A stretch of 64,000 nucleotides of DNA, from contig NZ_MCUW01000003.1 of the NCBI RefSeq assembly GCF_002873335.1, forward strand, positions 62,001 through 126,000. Direction: 5' to 3'. This DNA is from Vibrio sp. 10N.286.49.B1 (GTDB taxonomy: Bacteria > Pseudomonadota > Gammaproteobacteria > Enterobacterales > Vibrionaceae). Below, piece by piece: positions 46,040 to 55,195 of this stretch. The notes under the pieces were generated by a model that did no database searches, was not told where the DNA came from, and saw only the letters and a program-made list of their open reading frames with translations. A program made the position numbers and the translations under genes. Numbering within the stretch: the stretch's first letter is position 1; the number at the start of each line of letters is the position of its first letter.

Positions 46040-46564
46040 TTACCTCCCCGCCACTACTGAACTTGATGTGATCGTGAAAGTAGGTGTCCCAGAGTCTCCC
46101 CAAAAATTTGCAAACCAAGATTCCTTTTGGTCACACAAACTCACTTGATACAGTGAGTAAATTGTTCCGTCTTCTATTGGAGCTAGCGCCCCTTTTTCTG
46201 AAATATCCACCGCCTGGCAACCCATGGCTTCAAACGGGGCACTTGTAAACACATCAACTGTCGATTTGTTATGCAGTGCTTCAATCTTGATAGCAAGGTT
46301 AGTCTCATCTTTGTCGAGCATGCGATAAGCCAACTGTCGCATGTCCGTTTGATCTGAGTCACTCAGAGAAGAAACGCCACCATAAAATCGAGTGCGTTCT
46401 TTTAGTATGTTGACGAGAGCAAAGCTGGTTCTATCCAACTGCGCTCTCACCAATAATTTATGGCTGATGTCTGTCATGAATAAATAGATGCCAGCAAATA
46501 TAAGCAGCACGATCATCAGCTCAATGGCAAAAGCGCCTTGTTGGGATTGTATGGAATGCTTCAT
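46040..46564 (-). CDS. tadF: TadF pseudopilin
   Basis: 174 aa with a prepilin-like N-terminus, MKHSIQSQQG|AFAIELMIVLLIFAGIYLF: Gly before a hydrophobic stretch with Glu at +5, as cleaved by TadV. ATG at 46562-46564 is chosen over a TTG 15 nt upstream because GGGGGAG precedes it and it overlaps the tadE stop as ATGA. TadF is a minor component needed for Flp pilus biogenesis in Aggregatibacter. The assignment of TadF versus TadE rests on order. Confidence 0.82.
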   Translation of the reverse strand: MKHSIQSQQGAFAIELMIVLLIFAGIYLFMTDISHKLLVRAQLDRTSFALVNILKERTRFYGGVSSLSDSDQTDMRQLAYRMLDKDETNLAIKIEALHNKSTVDVFTSAPFEAMGCQAVDISEKGALAPIEDGTIYSLYQVSLCDQKESWFANFWGDSGTPTFTITSSSVVAGR

Positions 46565-47049
46565 AGCTGCTCCCCCCAACCTTCATGCTCAAGGTTTAGC
46601 ACTGTCGTTCTTGAAATAGTTTGTGGCTCGTTACCGAACAGATTTACGATCGGCGTATATTCATAAGATAGGGTCAACTCAGCAAGCGTGTACTGCCCGG
46701 TAAAACTGGGATCATCTTCTGATAACCCAGTGTTATTGACGAACTCTGAATACGAATTGAAGTACTTACCCGTTAACGTGAAGTTTTCATGTGGCGTCAT
46801 AAACGACCACAAATGCCCATCGTCAGTCACTAAGTCATCAATTCGGCTTTTATAATTGTCATGGGTGCTATCCCCTGCATAAAATTGAGTATTACGCACA
46901 GTTTCTCTTAGTGCGTATTCCACTAAGTTATTGACATAAATATGATAACTGGCTTCGAAGATCATCAGCGTCGTCAAAATCAATGCCATGGCACCAATTG
47001 AAAACTCGACTGTTGTCACCCCTTTTTGACGTGATTTATGAGCACCCAT
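46561..47049 (-). CDS. tadE: TadE pseudopilin
   Basis: 162 aa. TadE-like N-terminus MGAHKSRQKG|VTTVEFSIGAMALILTTLM: Gly, then Glu at +5 and Phe at +6, then a hydrophobic helix, followed by a periplasmic region. It is expected to be cleaved by TadV and incorporated or used in pilus initiation. Coupled to tadF by an ATGA overlap. Confidence 0.85.
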   Translation of the reverse strand: MGAHKSRQKGVTTVEFSIGAMALILTTLMIFEASYHIYVNNLVEYALRETVRNTQFYAGDSTHDNYKSRIDDLVTDDGHLWSFMTPHENFTLTGKYFNSYSEFVNNTGLSEDDPSFTGQYTLAELTLSYEYTPIVNLFGNEPQTISRTTVLNLEHEGWGEQL

Positions 47050-47054
47050 AACAA

Positions 47055-47774
47055 CTAACCATCAATGTTGTAGAGTTGTCTCGAGATTAATGACACTTGT
47101 GTTTCTGTATAATCTCCACTTAACAACTCTCTAGCTTGTCCAAATTGGCCAAGTTTGAAAAAAGCGATTGCCAAATTCGCCTTGACCACCTCATTGCTTG
47201 GATTCTCTTTGAAAACGGGTGCCAAAAGCTCAGTCACTCTTGCATATTTGCCTTGCGCCAAATACACAACCGCTAGATTGTTTTTGACGGCTACATCATT
47301 ATGTCCTTTTAATCTTGCTTGATTAAATTCCTTTTCTGCTCGTTCAAAGTTATCCAATTTACTGTAAGAAATTCCCGATAAAACATGAATTTCACTGGTT
47401 TTATTACCGAGATCAACCGAGCGTAAATAACGTTCGATCGCCTGTTTGTCTTCGCCTCGTTTATCATGAATCTGCCCGCGAAGTTGATACAACTGCCAAT
47501 TGCTGACCCCTTTATCTAACAAATGGTCAGCATAAAAACGAGCGGATTCAATATCGCCTTTGCCATAATAAACTTTGGCCAGTTCTTGCGTGACTTTCAG
47601 GTCTTCAGGGCTTTGTTGTAGGTGCCCTTTATAATGCTGAATCAAACCTTCGTGGTTATCGACTCTTTCCATGCTTGCGACCATCTCCTGATCCGTCGGT
47701 GCATTACTCGACGCACAACCGAGAAGCCATGTCGTAGTCAGAATTAGCAAAATCCATTTAGTATTCATGATCAT
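47055..47774 (-). CDS. tadD: TadD-like TPR lipoprotein
   Basis: 239 aa. Lipobox WLLGC places the lipidated Cys near residue 20; TPR-type helical repeats follow (TQELAKVYYGKGDIESARFY, YQLRGQIHDKRGEDKQAIERY, NNLAVVYLAQGKYARVTELL, ANLAIAFFKLGQFGQARELL). TadD is thought to help secretin assembly like a pilotin. The first ATG overlaps tadC (ATGA); the ATG at 47768, eight bases after AGGA, is an equally good start. Confidence 0.88.
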   Translation of the reverse strand: MIMNTKWILLILTTTWLLGCASSNAPTDQEMVASMERVDNHEGLIQHYKGHLQQSPEDLKVTQELAKVYYGKGDIESARFYADHLLDKGVSNWQLYQLRGQIHDKRGEDKQAIERYLRSVDLGNKTSEIHVLSGISYSKLDNFERAEKEFNQARLKGHNDVAVKNNLAVVYLAQGKYARVTELLAPVFKENPSNEVVKANLAIAFFKLGQFGQARELLSGDYTETQVSLISRQLYNIDG

Positions 47775-48619
47775 TTTCCTACATTGAAGTCAACCTGCAT
47801 CACGCCAGGTGCAAGAATCAAAATGACGATGGGAAACATAATAAGCAAGATGAGCGGAACACTCATTTTTGCCGCTAACTTCCCAACCTTTTCCTCAACC
47901 TTTAATAACTGAATTCTCCGCATGTCTTCCGCTAAATCACTTAATATATTGGCAACCGAGGTACCGTAATGCAGGTTTTGTACAATCGTTAAAACAAAAC
48001 TCTGTACCTCTGGCGCGGGCAATCTAACGTTCAAATCATTTAGCGCTTTCTCTATACCGTGAATTTTGCTTGCGTCTGACGTTTTCTTGATTTGATAACT
48101 TAAGTCTTTATCGAATGCCTTTAATTCCCCGTGCAAGTAGCTAAAAGCCGCTTCTATCGTCATACCGGTTTGTACACACACCGACATCATGTCCAACAAA
48201 TAGGGCAAACTGCGGGATATCTTTCTCACCATGTAACGTTTCCGCATCTCCAGTAACAAATCGGGGACCACAATAATGCTCACTAGAGCGATCATCAAAG
48301 CGACTAACTGGTTGATGGCTGGCAGACCACTGAAGAAGATGATAATCGCTACCAAGGTGGCAACGATGACCTTCGCTGGTAGATAATATTTCGCGAGATT
48401 TTTGTTGTAATACCCCGCATCCAGTAGCTTCTGCTCTAAATCTTTTCTCTGCTCCTTCGCAAACCCAATAATAATTCGATTGGTTTTAACCGGCACCAAA
48501 GGCTGGTTTTTAATCATCAACGTCGATAAACGTTTATGGCGAGCGTGCGAGCGCATCCCCTCACTCACCATGAACACAATCGCAAAAACGACAAATAATA
48601 TACTCGCGATCAAAATCAT
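47771..48619 (-). CDS. tadC: TadC inner-membrane platform protein
   Basis: 282 aa, T2SF-domain protein with an N-terminal helix (LIASILFVVFAIVFMVSEGM), a middle pair of helices (VIVATLVAIIIFFSGLP, LVALMIALVSIIVVPDLLL) and a C-terminal helix (MSVPLILLIMFPIVILILAP). The T2SF core is PYLLDMMSVCVQTGMTIEAAFSYL. With TadB it forms the platform worked by the TadA ATPase. Start overlaps the tadB stop. Confidence 0.92.
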   Translation of the reverse strand: MILIASILFVVFAIVFMVSEGMRSHARHKRLSTLMIKNQPLVPVKTNRIIIGFAKEQRKDLEQKLLDAGYYNKNLAKYYLPAKVIVATLVAIIIFFSGLPAINQLVALMIALVSIIVVPDLLLEMRKRYMVRKISRSLPYLLDMMSVCVQTGMTIEAAFSYLHGELKAFDKDLSYQIKKTSDASKIHGIEKALNDLNVRLPAPEVQSFVLTIVQNLHYGTSVANILSDLAEDMRRIQLLKVEEKVGKLAAKMSVPLILLIMFPIVILILAPGVMQVDFNVGK

Positions 48620-49521
48620 AGCTTCACCGCCTTAACCAGCAACCACACGATAAATAACCCCAATAACTCGCTACCCACTACGTAATACAAGACGTACACA
48701 CCTTCAGGGTCATGCAGAATAAAGTTGATATTGTCCGGGCTAACTTGATACAAAATAATGGCAAATATGAGGGGTATCGCAGCCACAACCTTAGCTGAGA
48801 TACGTGCTTCTGATGTCATGGCCATTTTTTTCGTTTCCATCGTCCTCGCGTCTACCAATACTCGAATAAGTCGCGCCAGCACGCCTCTTAGCTGACCACC
48901 TCGGCTAATGTTGGCTCTTAGTGTAATGGTGAAGAAAATAAACTCAGGGTATGGAAAGCGCTTAGCGGCTCGTAACAACACTTTTTCAGGGGTCTCTCCA
49001 AGTTTGAGTCGGTCGCCCATATTCTTAAATTCACGACCTATTTCATTATCAAGATTCTGACCAACAAAACTGATTGCCTGCATCAAACTTTCACCGGCCG
49101 TGATGGCGCTCATCAATATATTCAAGGCATCAGGAAAACTCTGCTGAAAGAGCTTACGTCTCCGCCCGAGCAGCCATTGATAGCCAATAAACACTAATCC
49201 AATCATGACGAGAATGGAGATGACAATGGCGTTCGTTTTTAAGAACTGAAACCCGATATACCAAGCAACAAATCCACACGCCATTAAGTAGGTAAAGACC
49301 AAAAAGTTCGCTCTAGGACCCAAGCTCTGGGCCGAAAATTTAAAAGAGTCCTGTGCTCGTTTAAAGCCTTTTTTGGGTACCAATGACCCTACATTGATTG
49401 CAGAAGCAGACTCCACATCCGTTTCTGAATCCGGGAAATAATCACCAATTTTGTGCTTTTGTCCTGTCATCAGCATGAGTGCAACCACACCAAACAACAC
49501 AAGTGAGAGCCAAATCATCAT
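48616..49521 (-). CDS. tadB: TadB inner-membrane platform protein
   Basis: 301 aa, T2SF-domain protein. Helices at the N-terminus (IWLSLVLFGVVALMLMTG), centre (FLVFTYLMACGFVAWYIGF, IVISILVMIGLVFIGYQWLL) and C-terminus. The core FPDALNILMSAITAGESLMQAISFV and GGQLRGVLARLIRVLVDARTMETKKMAMTSEARISAKV are typical of TadB. Start overlaps the tadA stop. Confidence 0.92.
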   Translation of the reverse strand: MMIWLSLVLFGVVALMLMTGQKHKIGDYFPDSETDVESASAINVGSLVPKKGFKRAQDSFKFSAQSLGPRANFLVFTYLMACGFVAWYIGFQFLKTNAIVISILVMIGLVFIGYQWLLGRRRKLFQQSFPDALNILMSAITAGESLMQAISFVGQNLDNEIGREFKNMGDRLKLGETPEKVLLRAAKRFPYPEFIFFTITLRANISRGGQLRGVLARLIRVLVDARTMETKKMAMTSEARISAKVVAAIPLIFAIILYQVSPDNINFILHDPEGVYVLYYVVGSELLGLFIVWLLVKAVKL

Positions 49522-50795
49522 AATCTCGCTCCTTGGAATGAACTCATCAGTTCATCATAAAGGCCGTAAAACTGCGCCTTTTTGACGAGTTCCGAGCGTT
49601 GCATAATGCCCTGGGTAACAAACTTACCTTTTACCGCTTCACCATATCCTGACTCTTGGTAATCAAAGCGATAGAGCTCCTCCATCACCACACTGTCACC
49701 TTCAAGCCCGACGATTTCAGAAATGTTCGTAATTTTTCGCGTACCATCCCGCAATCGACTAATCTGCACGATCATTTGAACCGCACTAACAATGGATCGG
49801 CGAATAGCATCAAGGGGTTGGTTGAGATTTGCCATCATGATCATTGACTCAACACGGCTGATGGCATCTCTTGGTGTGTTGGCATGCAGGGTTGACATCG
49901 AGCCATCGTGGCCCGTATTCATAGCCTGGAGCATTTCAAACGCTTCGGGTCCACGGCACTCCCCTAAAATAATTCTATCGGGCCGCATCCGCAGCGCGTT
50001 AATAACCAAATCTCTTTGCGTCACTACGCCGGTATGTTCGATACTCGCGGCGCGAGTTTCCAAACGTACTAGGTTAGGTTGCTGAAGGCGTAACTCGGCG
50101 GCATCTTCTATCGTGACGATCCGTTCATCTTCCGTAATGTACTGAGACAATGCGTTGAGCAATGTGGTTTTACCTGAACCAGTACCACCAGAGATCAGTA
50201 CATTCATGCGGCAACGAGAGGCAATAGATAACACCCTTGCCATATCAATCGTCATCGACCCAAAATCAACCAGGTCTTCAACGCCAATGGTCTGCTCTCT
50301 AAATTTCCGGATAGAAATAGACGTTCCGTCTAACGCAATCGGTGGAATAACAATATTGACACGACTGCCGTCTTCTAAACGTGCATCCACGGTAGGAGAA
50401 AGCTCGTCAACACGACGCCCTACTCTTGACGCAATTTGCTTCGCGATCGCCAGTACTTGCTCTTCGCTTACAAAGGATATCTCTGATCGTTGCAACTTAC
50501 CGTCTCGTTCAAAAAACACGTCAGAAGGCCCGTTGATCATGATATCGGTAATACTCTGGTCTTCAACGAGAGGCTGAATGGGCCCGAGACCGAACAGTTC
50601 ATCCATCATACTTTTGACCAAACCGCTCTTCATCATGGCGGTAATAGGTCGCTCGAAACTGTTTGCCAATACATCTACCGCACTGCGGATTTGGTGCTCA
50701 ACCTCTTTTTCAGAGAGTGTTTGAATCGCTTCCGGATCTAATGCTTCAAAGATCTGGGAGCGAAAAGCAACATAAATTTCTTTATTAGAGCTCAT
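49518..50795 (-). CDS. tadA: CpaF/TadA secretion ATPase
   Basis: Hexameric traffic ATPase driving Flp pilus assembly, 425 aa. N-terminal helical region, then PLVEDQSITDIMINGP, Walker A ISGGTGSGKTTLLNAL, the Asp box (TIEDAAELRL), Walker B region PDRIILGECRGPEAFEML, and the His box HDGSMSTLHANTPRDAISRVE. All motifs are intact. Start overlaps the tadZ stop as ATGA. Confidence 0.96.
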   Translation of the reverse strand: MSSNKEIYVAFRSQIFEALDPEAIQTLSEKEVEHQIRSAVDVLANSFERPITAMMKSGLVKSMMDELFGLGPIQPLVEDQSITDIMINGPSDVFFERDGKLQRSEISFVSEEQVLAIAKQIASRVGRRVDELSPTVDARLEDGSRVNIVIPPIALDGTSISIRKFREQTIGVEDLVDFGSMTIDMARVLSIASRCRMNVLISGGTGSGKTTLLNALSQYITEDERIVTIEDAAELRLQQPNLVRLETRAASIEHTGVVTQRDLVINALRMRPDRIILGECRGPEAFEMLQAMNTGHDGSMSTLHANTPRDAISRVESMIMMANLNQPLDAIRRSIVSAVQMIVQISRLRDGTRKITNISEIVGLEGDSVVMEELYRFDYQESGYGEAVKGKFVTQGIMQRSELVKKAQFYGLYDELMSSFQGARL

Positions 50796-52033
50796 CGGAT
50801 ACCCAACCTTTGTAGTAGTCCTTTACTTTTATTCGCCGAACGTCCGTTAACCAACCGAACTAATTGTTCAATCGATTGGTTTACGTGTCTATCGTGTTTA
50901 TAGGCACGCTTACCATCAACGTGGAGGTGAGGCAGGTTTTTGCAATAGTTGAAATCCAGGTCGACACTAGAGCCTAAGTATTTTTCTAACTCATCGCGCT
51001 CAATGACAAAACTTTTATCGGGTCTGTGGTGATTCACAACGGTGATAATACGAGTACGTTTTCGAGTGGCATCTCGTATCGCGTCAAGACTCGCTATAAT
51101 GGATTTGGCTTTTCTTACCGCGGCAACAGAAGGCTCAACGATAATGGCAATCACATCATAATTTTCGACAAGCAGGTTACAATCCACTTGAAAATCAACG
51201 CTGCCAGAGAAGTCTTCAACAATAAAATTGGTATTTCGAGTCAGTAAGTCGCAAAGTGTCTGATTGTATGCGAGCAGGTCACTTTGAGAAGCCTCCCCTT
51301 GAAGCGACAGCAGTCTAAGGTCTCGACTAACTGGATGTAAATAATTGACTGCCCCATCAAGATCCAGCTCATGGAGCGGCACTGAAAACTCATCTAATGC
51401 TCTAGGCGTATGGTCGGTTAACCCCAATAGTACATCTATGTTGCTGTCATTGTATTGGTGGTCGACCAGGATGGTATCCACCCCATCGTCTGCCATCTTG
51501 GCACTTAATTCGGTAGCAATGTATGACGTCCCGATGCCCCCTTTACTTCCTACTACCGCGACTCGTTTCGCTCTTCGTTCTTTGCTCACGCCCGAGTATG
51601 ACTTCAGATCATTATGTACGTGCATAACAAATTCAGCGAACTCGTATTTGTTAATCGGCCAGAACACATAGTAAAAACCCATGCCCTTGAGTGAACGAAG
51701 CGTCGATATTGCGTCTTCTTGGCCGATAATCACCACCCCTTTATGGGTGGGTAATGTTGCTGCTATCGCTTGAGCATCTTCGACAACACTGGATGATTCA
51801 TTGAGTTCAACAATAATCAAATTACTGTCTTGCTTTGCATAAAACTGGCTGTCGACTTTATGGTTACCCACACTATTTGGTGCGTCCCACCCTTCAAATT
51901 CAAATAACTCTTCGACCAATGTTTTGCATTCTTGTGTTTGAAAAATCAATGCGCAACCCGTTGGACCAGAACTGATCGGTATCTCTTGTTTTGACGCTTC
52001 AACTTCAGGAAGTTTTTTCGTAATATCGAACAT
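50792..52033 (-). CDS. tadZ: CpaE/TadZ localisation ATPase-like protein
   Basis: 413 aa. N-terminal receiver-like domain (ALIFQTQECKTLVEELF ... GVVIIGQEDAISTLRSLKGMGFYYVFWPI) lacking an obvious phospho-Asp site, then a ParA/MinD-like domain from about 156. Its P-loop reads SKGGIGTSYIA: the first (signature) Lys is kept but the second Lys of KGGxGK[ST] is replaced by Thr, and the usual DxD is DHQ. TadZ proteins are known to have atypical Walker motifs and mark the pilus site at the pole. GGAGGG precedes the ATG. Confidence 0.9.
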   Translation of the reverse strand: MFDITKKLPEVEASKQEIPISSGPTGCALIFQTQECKTLVEELFEFEGWDAPNSVGNHKVDSQFYAKQDSNLIIVELNESSSVVEDAQAIAATLPTHKGVVIIGQEDAISTLRSLKGMGFYYVFWPINKYEFAEFVMHVHNDLKSYSGVSKERRAKRVAVVGSKGGIGTSYIATELSAKMADDGVDTILVDHQYNDSNIDVLLGLTDHTPRALDEFSVPLHELDLDGAVNYLHPVSRDLRLLSLQGEASQSDLLAYNQTLCDLLTRNTNFIVEDFSGSVDFQVDCNLLVENYDVIAIIVEPSVAAVRKAKSIIASLDAIRDATRKRTRIITVVNHHRPDKSFVIERDELEKYLGSSVDLDFNYCKNLPHLHVDGKRAYKHDRHVNQSIEQLVRLVNGRSANKSKGLLQRLGIR

Positions 52034-52506
52034 TAGATTCCCTCCACTAAACGTTCTTTATGCGCTACCTGGTGTACTCTCGCCGCTTCAGAAAAACAAT
52101 TTCGACTCGCGTTATCTGATTCAATCCTTGAAGGTTCGCACTTTTTCATCACCAACGTGTGAAAGGTAATGGTAAGCTTAACGTCACTCGCTAGCGTGCT
52201 GTTTTGCGTGACCGCAAACGCCTCTGCACGATAAGGTAATAGTTTTTTATCCGCTAGCGATGCATCGAGTAACTTTTTGGCTTTCGCATTCTTGTATTCA
52301 ATGGAATACGACGCGCCAGAGTCAATCTCATCAACTGAATCAAAGATTTGAGATAATTTATCGATGGCTTCTGCTTTCGTTTTTGCAGTAAATTCATAAA
52401 CGTGCTGTTCTGGATAAACCAACATTTCCGCTCCCTTACCGTTGTAGTAACGTTCACTACACCCCGTAAGCAAGAGAGTGATGAGCATTCCTTGCCATAG
52501 TTTCAT
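52033..52506 (-). CDS. Tad locus small lipoprotein (CpaD/RcpB position)
   Basis: 157 aa with lipobox LLTGC near residue 16 (MKLWQGMLITLLLTGCSERYY). The rest is alpha/beta with KAEAIDKLSQIFD and KKCEPSRIESDNASRNCFSEAARV, containing two Cys. It occupies the place between the secretin and TadZ where CpaD or RcpB is found, and is probably an outer-membrane lipoprotein assisting the secretin. Sequence similarity to CpaD is not evident by eye. Overlaps both neighbours (ATGA and TAATG). Confidence 0.75.
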   Translation of the reverse strand: MKLWQGMLITLLLTGCSERYYNGKGAEMLVYPEQHVYEFTAKTKAEAIDKLSQIFDSVDEIDSGASYSIEYKNAKAKKLLDASLADKKLLPYRAEAFAVTQNSTLASDVKLTITFHTLVMKKCEPSRIESDNASRNCFSEAARVHQVAHKERLVEGI

Positions 52507-53864
52507 TGGATAAATCCCCCTTTAGATAACAGCTCAATCGTTGGATTATCTCCGCTGTTAGTTTCTTCTGGTTCCGAAATATTCAACCAACGTCGTAACG
52601 TGTTCGTCTTGCTGATATAAGGAAGTTGGATATCTCTTTTCTTCATCGGCTTCACAAGGTTCACTGTCGCAACGATAAGGAGTTCGGTTCGACGACGATC
52701 CGTTGATGACTTTCTAAATGCAGCACCCAAAACTGGAATGTCACCAATAATGGGCGTTTTCTGGATTTCTTCGAAGTCAGTACTGCTCATTAATCCACCC
52801 AATACGAAGCTATCACCATCACCAAGCTCTATCGTTGTCATCGCACGACGAGTCGCGAGCTGTGGGACTTCAATGCCGGCCGCACGAATGTAACGCTCGA
52901 CCTCGCTGACTTCAGGAAACAATTGCATGCGAATTTTTTCTTCAGAAAGTACTTTGGCAGTCAAATCCAATTTGATACCAAACTCTTTAAAGGTGATATT
53001 GACGTTATTGTTAGTCGAGACAATTACTGGGATTTCTCCACCAACGAGGAAGCTCGCGGATTCGCCTGAAATAACGGTAAGATTAGGTTCGGCTAATACT
53101 TGAGCAACATTTTCATTACCTAGCGCGGTGATAAGTGTGGTGAGATCGGCGGCTTCAAATTGCTGAAATAAGAACTGCCCAACGTTTGCACCAAGTGATG
53201 ACCAATCCACGCCGACCGTTTCGGCAAAACGCTCCGTGACCTGAGCTACCGATATTTTTACGTTAACTTGTTGCACTGTCGCGACTTCCAGCTGCTCTAA
53301 GATGCCTTCCCACGTCATATTTCGAGCAAATATCATGCTTTCTGGTTCTTCTAAACTGACATAATCGGTTTCAAATTCTAGCTTCTGAGAATCCTCCCAT
53401 CGCTCCGTTTTTTCTCGCCCTAACAACGTCGCTATCATCCGATAAATATCATCACGTTGCTGCTCTGAATGGACAATCCCACTCACCGCGACTTGGCTTC
53501 CAACAGATTCAATCTTTATATCCACGTCGGAGAAGTGAAGCTTTATCTGACGACGAACTTGGCTTAAGTCAATGTCAGCAATAATCCGATCAGACATCAG
53601 CAGTTTCTCAGACGCCCCATAAACCATTAGGCGGGCTTGGCCGACCGCTTTTGCAAACACTACAATAGTGGTCTCGTTAATTACGTTGTAATCAACGACA
53701 TCTGGGTCACTAATAAACACTTTCGTAATACGTTCATCCAATTCGATGTGTTTAGCGTCATTAACGGTTATATATTGTTGCCCAGCATAAACATGGAGAG
53801 AGCAGGCGAATAATAATATTGCCGTAAACGTGTGCATCCAATGCACTTGATAATTGTCGTCCAT
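52503..53864 (-). CDS. rcpA: CpaC/RcpA Flp pilus secretin
   Basis: Outer-membrane secretin channel of 453 aa. Signal peptide (TFTAILLFACSLHVYA), the BON/N-domain pair KHIELDERITKVFISDPDVVDYNVINETTIVVFAKAVGQARLMVYG, then the secretin core: VAQVTERFAETVGVDWSSLG, VLAEPNLTVISGESASFLVGGEIPV, TMTIELGDGDSFVLGGLMS and PIIGDIPVLGAAFR. GGAGGTGA precedes the ATG, which overlaps the cpaB stop (TAATG). Confidence 0.95.
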   Translation of the reverse strand: MDDNYQVHWMHTFTAILLFACSLHVYAGQQYITVNDAKHIELDERITKVFISDPDVVDYNVINETTIVVFAKAVGQARLMVYGASEKLLMSDRIIADIDLSQVRRQIKLHFSDVDIKIESVGSQVAVSGIVHSEQQRDDIYRMIATLLGREKTERWEDSQKLEFETDYVSLEEPESMIFARNMTWEGILEQLEVATVQQVNVKISVAQVTERFAETVGVDWSSLGANVGQFLFQQFEAADLTTLITALGNENVAQVLAEPNLTVISGESASFLVGGEIPVIVSTNNNVNITFKEFGIKLDLTAKVLSEEKIRMQLFPEVSEVERYIRAAGIEVPQLATRRAMTTIELGDGDSFVLGGLMSSTDFEEIQKTPIIGDIPVLGAAFRKSSTDRRRTELLIVATVNLVKPMKKRDIQLPYISKTNTLRRWLNISEPEETNSGDNPTIELLSKGGFIQ

Positions 53865-54706
53865 TACAATTCACCTCCACGCCCATTCTTGTTTTTGGAG
53901 CCTCGCATTTCTTCTATGCCGATGTAATTACTCATTACATTTCTGACATCGGCATACACAGGTTCTTCATATTCTCGGCTTCGGTACACTTCAAGGTGCA
54001 TGGTTCGCTGTGCAAGCGCTAATCTCGCGACTTCAGTAGGTGGGATCTCAATAATAATGGTGGTAAAGCCATCCTCTTGATTCCCTACAACTGGTTTTAC
54101 TTTTTGCTCGTCATCCTCCGTACCCATGTTGAGAACCTTGACGTTTTGTAGGAATAATGTCGCTGTCACGCCTTTAAACCGAATGGGCTTTTCGACGGCA
54201 CCAGATAAATTGGAGCTTGGTGAACTCACCGTCAAAATATCAATGCGTTCACCTGGACGAATAAAATCACTGATCAAGTTTTTGTTGCTCACTACAAGTG
54301 GGTACAGCGTCATACCATCAGTGACAAGTAAATCAATGTAGCCGGGATCGCTTTCTCGAGTAATGTGCTCAGGGAGCACAAGCGTCCCTTGAGGAATATC
54401 AGTATTAAATAAGGTGGAAGGGCTAAAATCGAGCTCCACATCTGAACGCAGACCTTCATCCAACGCCTTAGTTAGTAGCATTTGTTCGCGCTTGAGGACA
54501 TCTGCCGTTATCGCCTCACCCCGCTCTATCGTATTGATGGATCGCCAAACCGTTACATATTCAACAGTCTCTTGTTTAGTTTGTATCGGGTCTGCTTTGA
54601 CCACAACGGGCGCACCGTCTTTGTTATTCAATACGCTATCGTAGATTCCATAGCCACCAACTAATATAGCTATGAGAGCGACGAACATTATTATTCGAGA
54701 TCTCAT
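53864..54706 (-). CDS. rcpC: CpaB/RcpC pilus assembly protein
   Basis: 280 aa. N-terminal membrane helix (IIMFVALIAILVGGYGIYDSVL), a SAF domain (YVTVWRSINTIERGEAITADVLKREQ ... IPQGTLVLPEHI) and a second SAF-like beta-clip domain (LYPLVVSNKNLISDFIRPGERIDILTV). CpaB/RcpC is thought to sit in the periplasm and may bind peptidoglycan or support the secretin. AGGTGAAA precedes the ATG. Confidence 0.92.
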   Translation of the reverse strand: MRSRIIMFVALIAILVGGYGIYDSVLNNKDGAPVVVKADPIQTKQETVEYVTVWRSINTIERGEAITADVLKREQMLLTKALDEGLRSDVELDFSPSTLFNTDIPQGTLVLPEHITRESDPGYIDLLVTDGMTLYPLVVSNKNLISDFIRPGERIDILTVSSPSSNLSGAVEKPIRFKGVTATLFLQNVKVLNMGTEDDEQKVKPVVGNQEDGFTTIIIEIPPTEVARLALAQRTMHLEVYRSREYEEPVYADVRNVMSNYIGIEEMRGSKNKNGRGGEL

Positions 54707-54717
54707 AATTTCACCTG

Positions 54718-55182
54718 TTAAATATATAAGTTACATATCGCATTAAAAAAACCAAAACTAATCGCTAAACCGTAAGGTAAGCCCATCTCACCACTTTCTG
54801 GGACTAATTTGAAAATACGGTATTTTAGCAAGTAAAACATTGCGAGAACCCCTCCAATAATAGCCATATTAAATATAGCAACACCTAAATAGTGAAATGG
54901 AATAGCAATTGAAAAAGCAATCATCAACTTAACATCACCACCACCTAATATTCTGAAACCAAAAGCAATCAGTGTTACCACACAAACAATCACGGCACTT
55001 AACAAATGTTCTACAGCACCTTGCTTAGACTCAGATAAAAGAAGAATGGAACAAGTTAAAATAACAACACCATAGATGTTGCTTATTTTTCGTAATGCAA
55101 CATCACTTGCACAAATCAGAGCACTAGTAATGAGCATTACGAAAATAAGTATCAAATCAAATTGTGTATTCTCAGATAACAA
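54718..55182 (-). CDS. tadV: TadV/CpaA prepilin peptidase
   Basis: Aspartic inner-membrane protease of 154 aa that cleaves Flp, TadE and TadF. The catalytic residues are the Asp in ALICASDVALRKISN (about 27) and the GxGD-type Asp in LGGGDVKLM; about five helices are predicted. No methyltransferase domain is present, as usual for TadV. The frame has no ATG near the start: TTG at 55180-55182 fits best, and no Shine-Dalgarno is seen, suggesting weak initiation or coupling to flp, which ends 13 nt upstream. Confidence 0.9.
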   Translation of the reverse strand: MLSENTQFDLILIFVMLITSALICASDVALRKISNIYGVVILTCSILLLSESKQGAVEHLLSAVIVCVVTLIAFGFRILGGGDVKLMIAFSIAIPFHYLGVAIFNMAIIGGVLAMFYLLKYRIFKLVPESGEMGLPYGLAISFGFFNAICNLYI

Positions 55183-55195
55183 AATGGTATTATTT

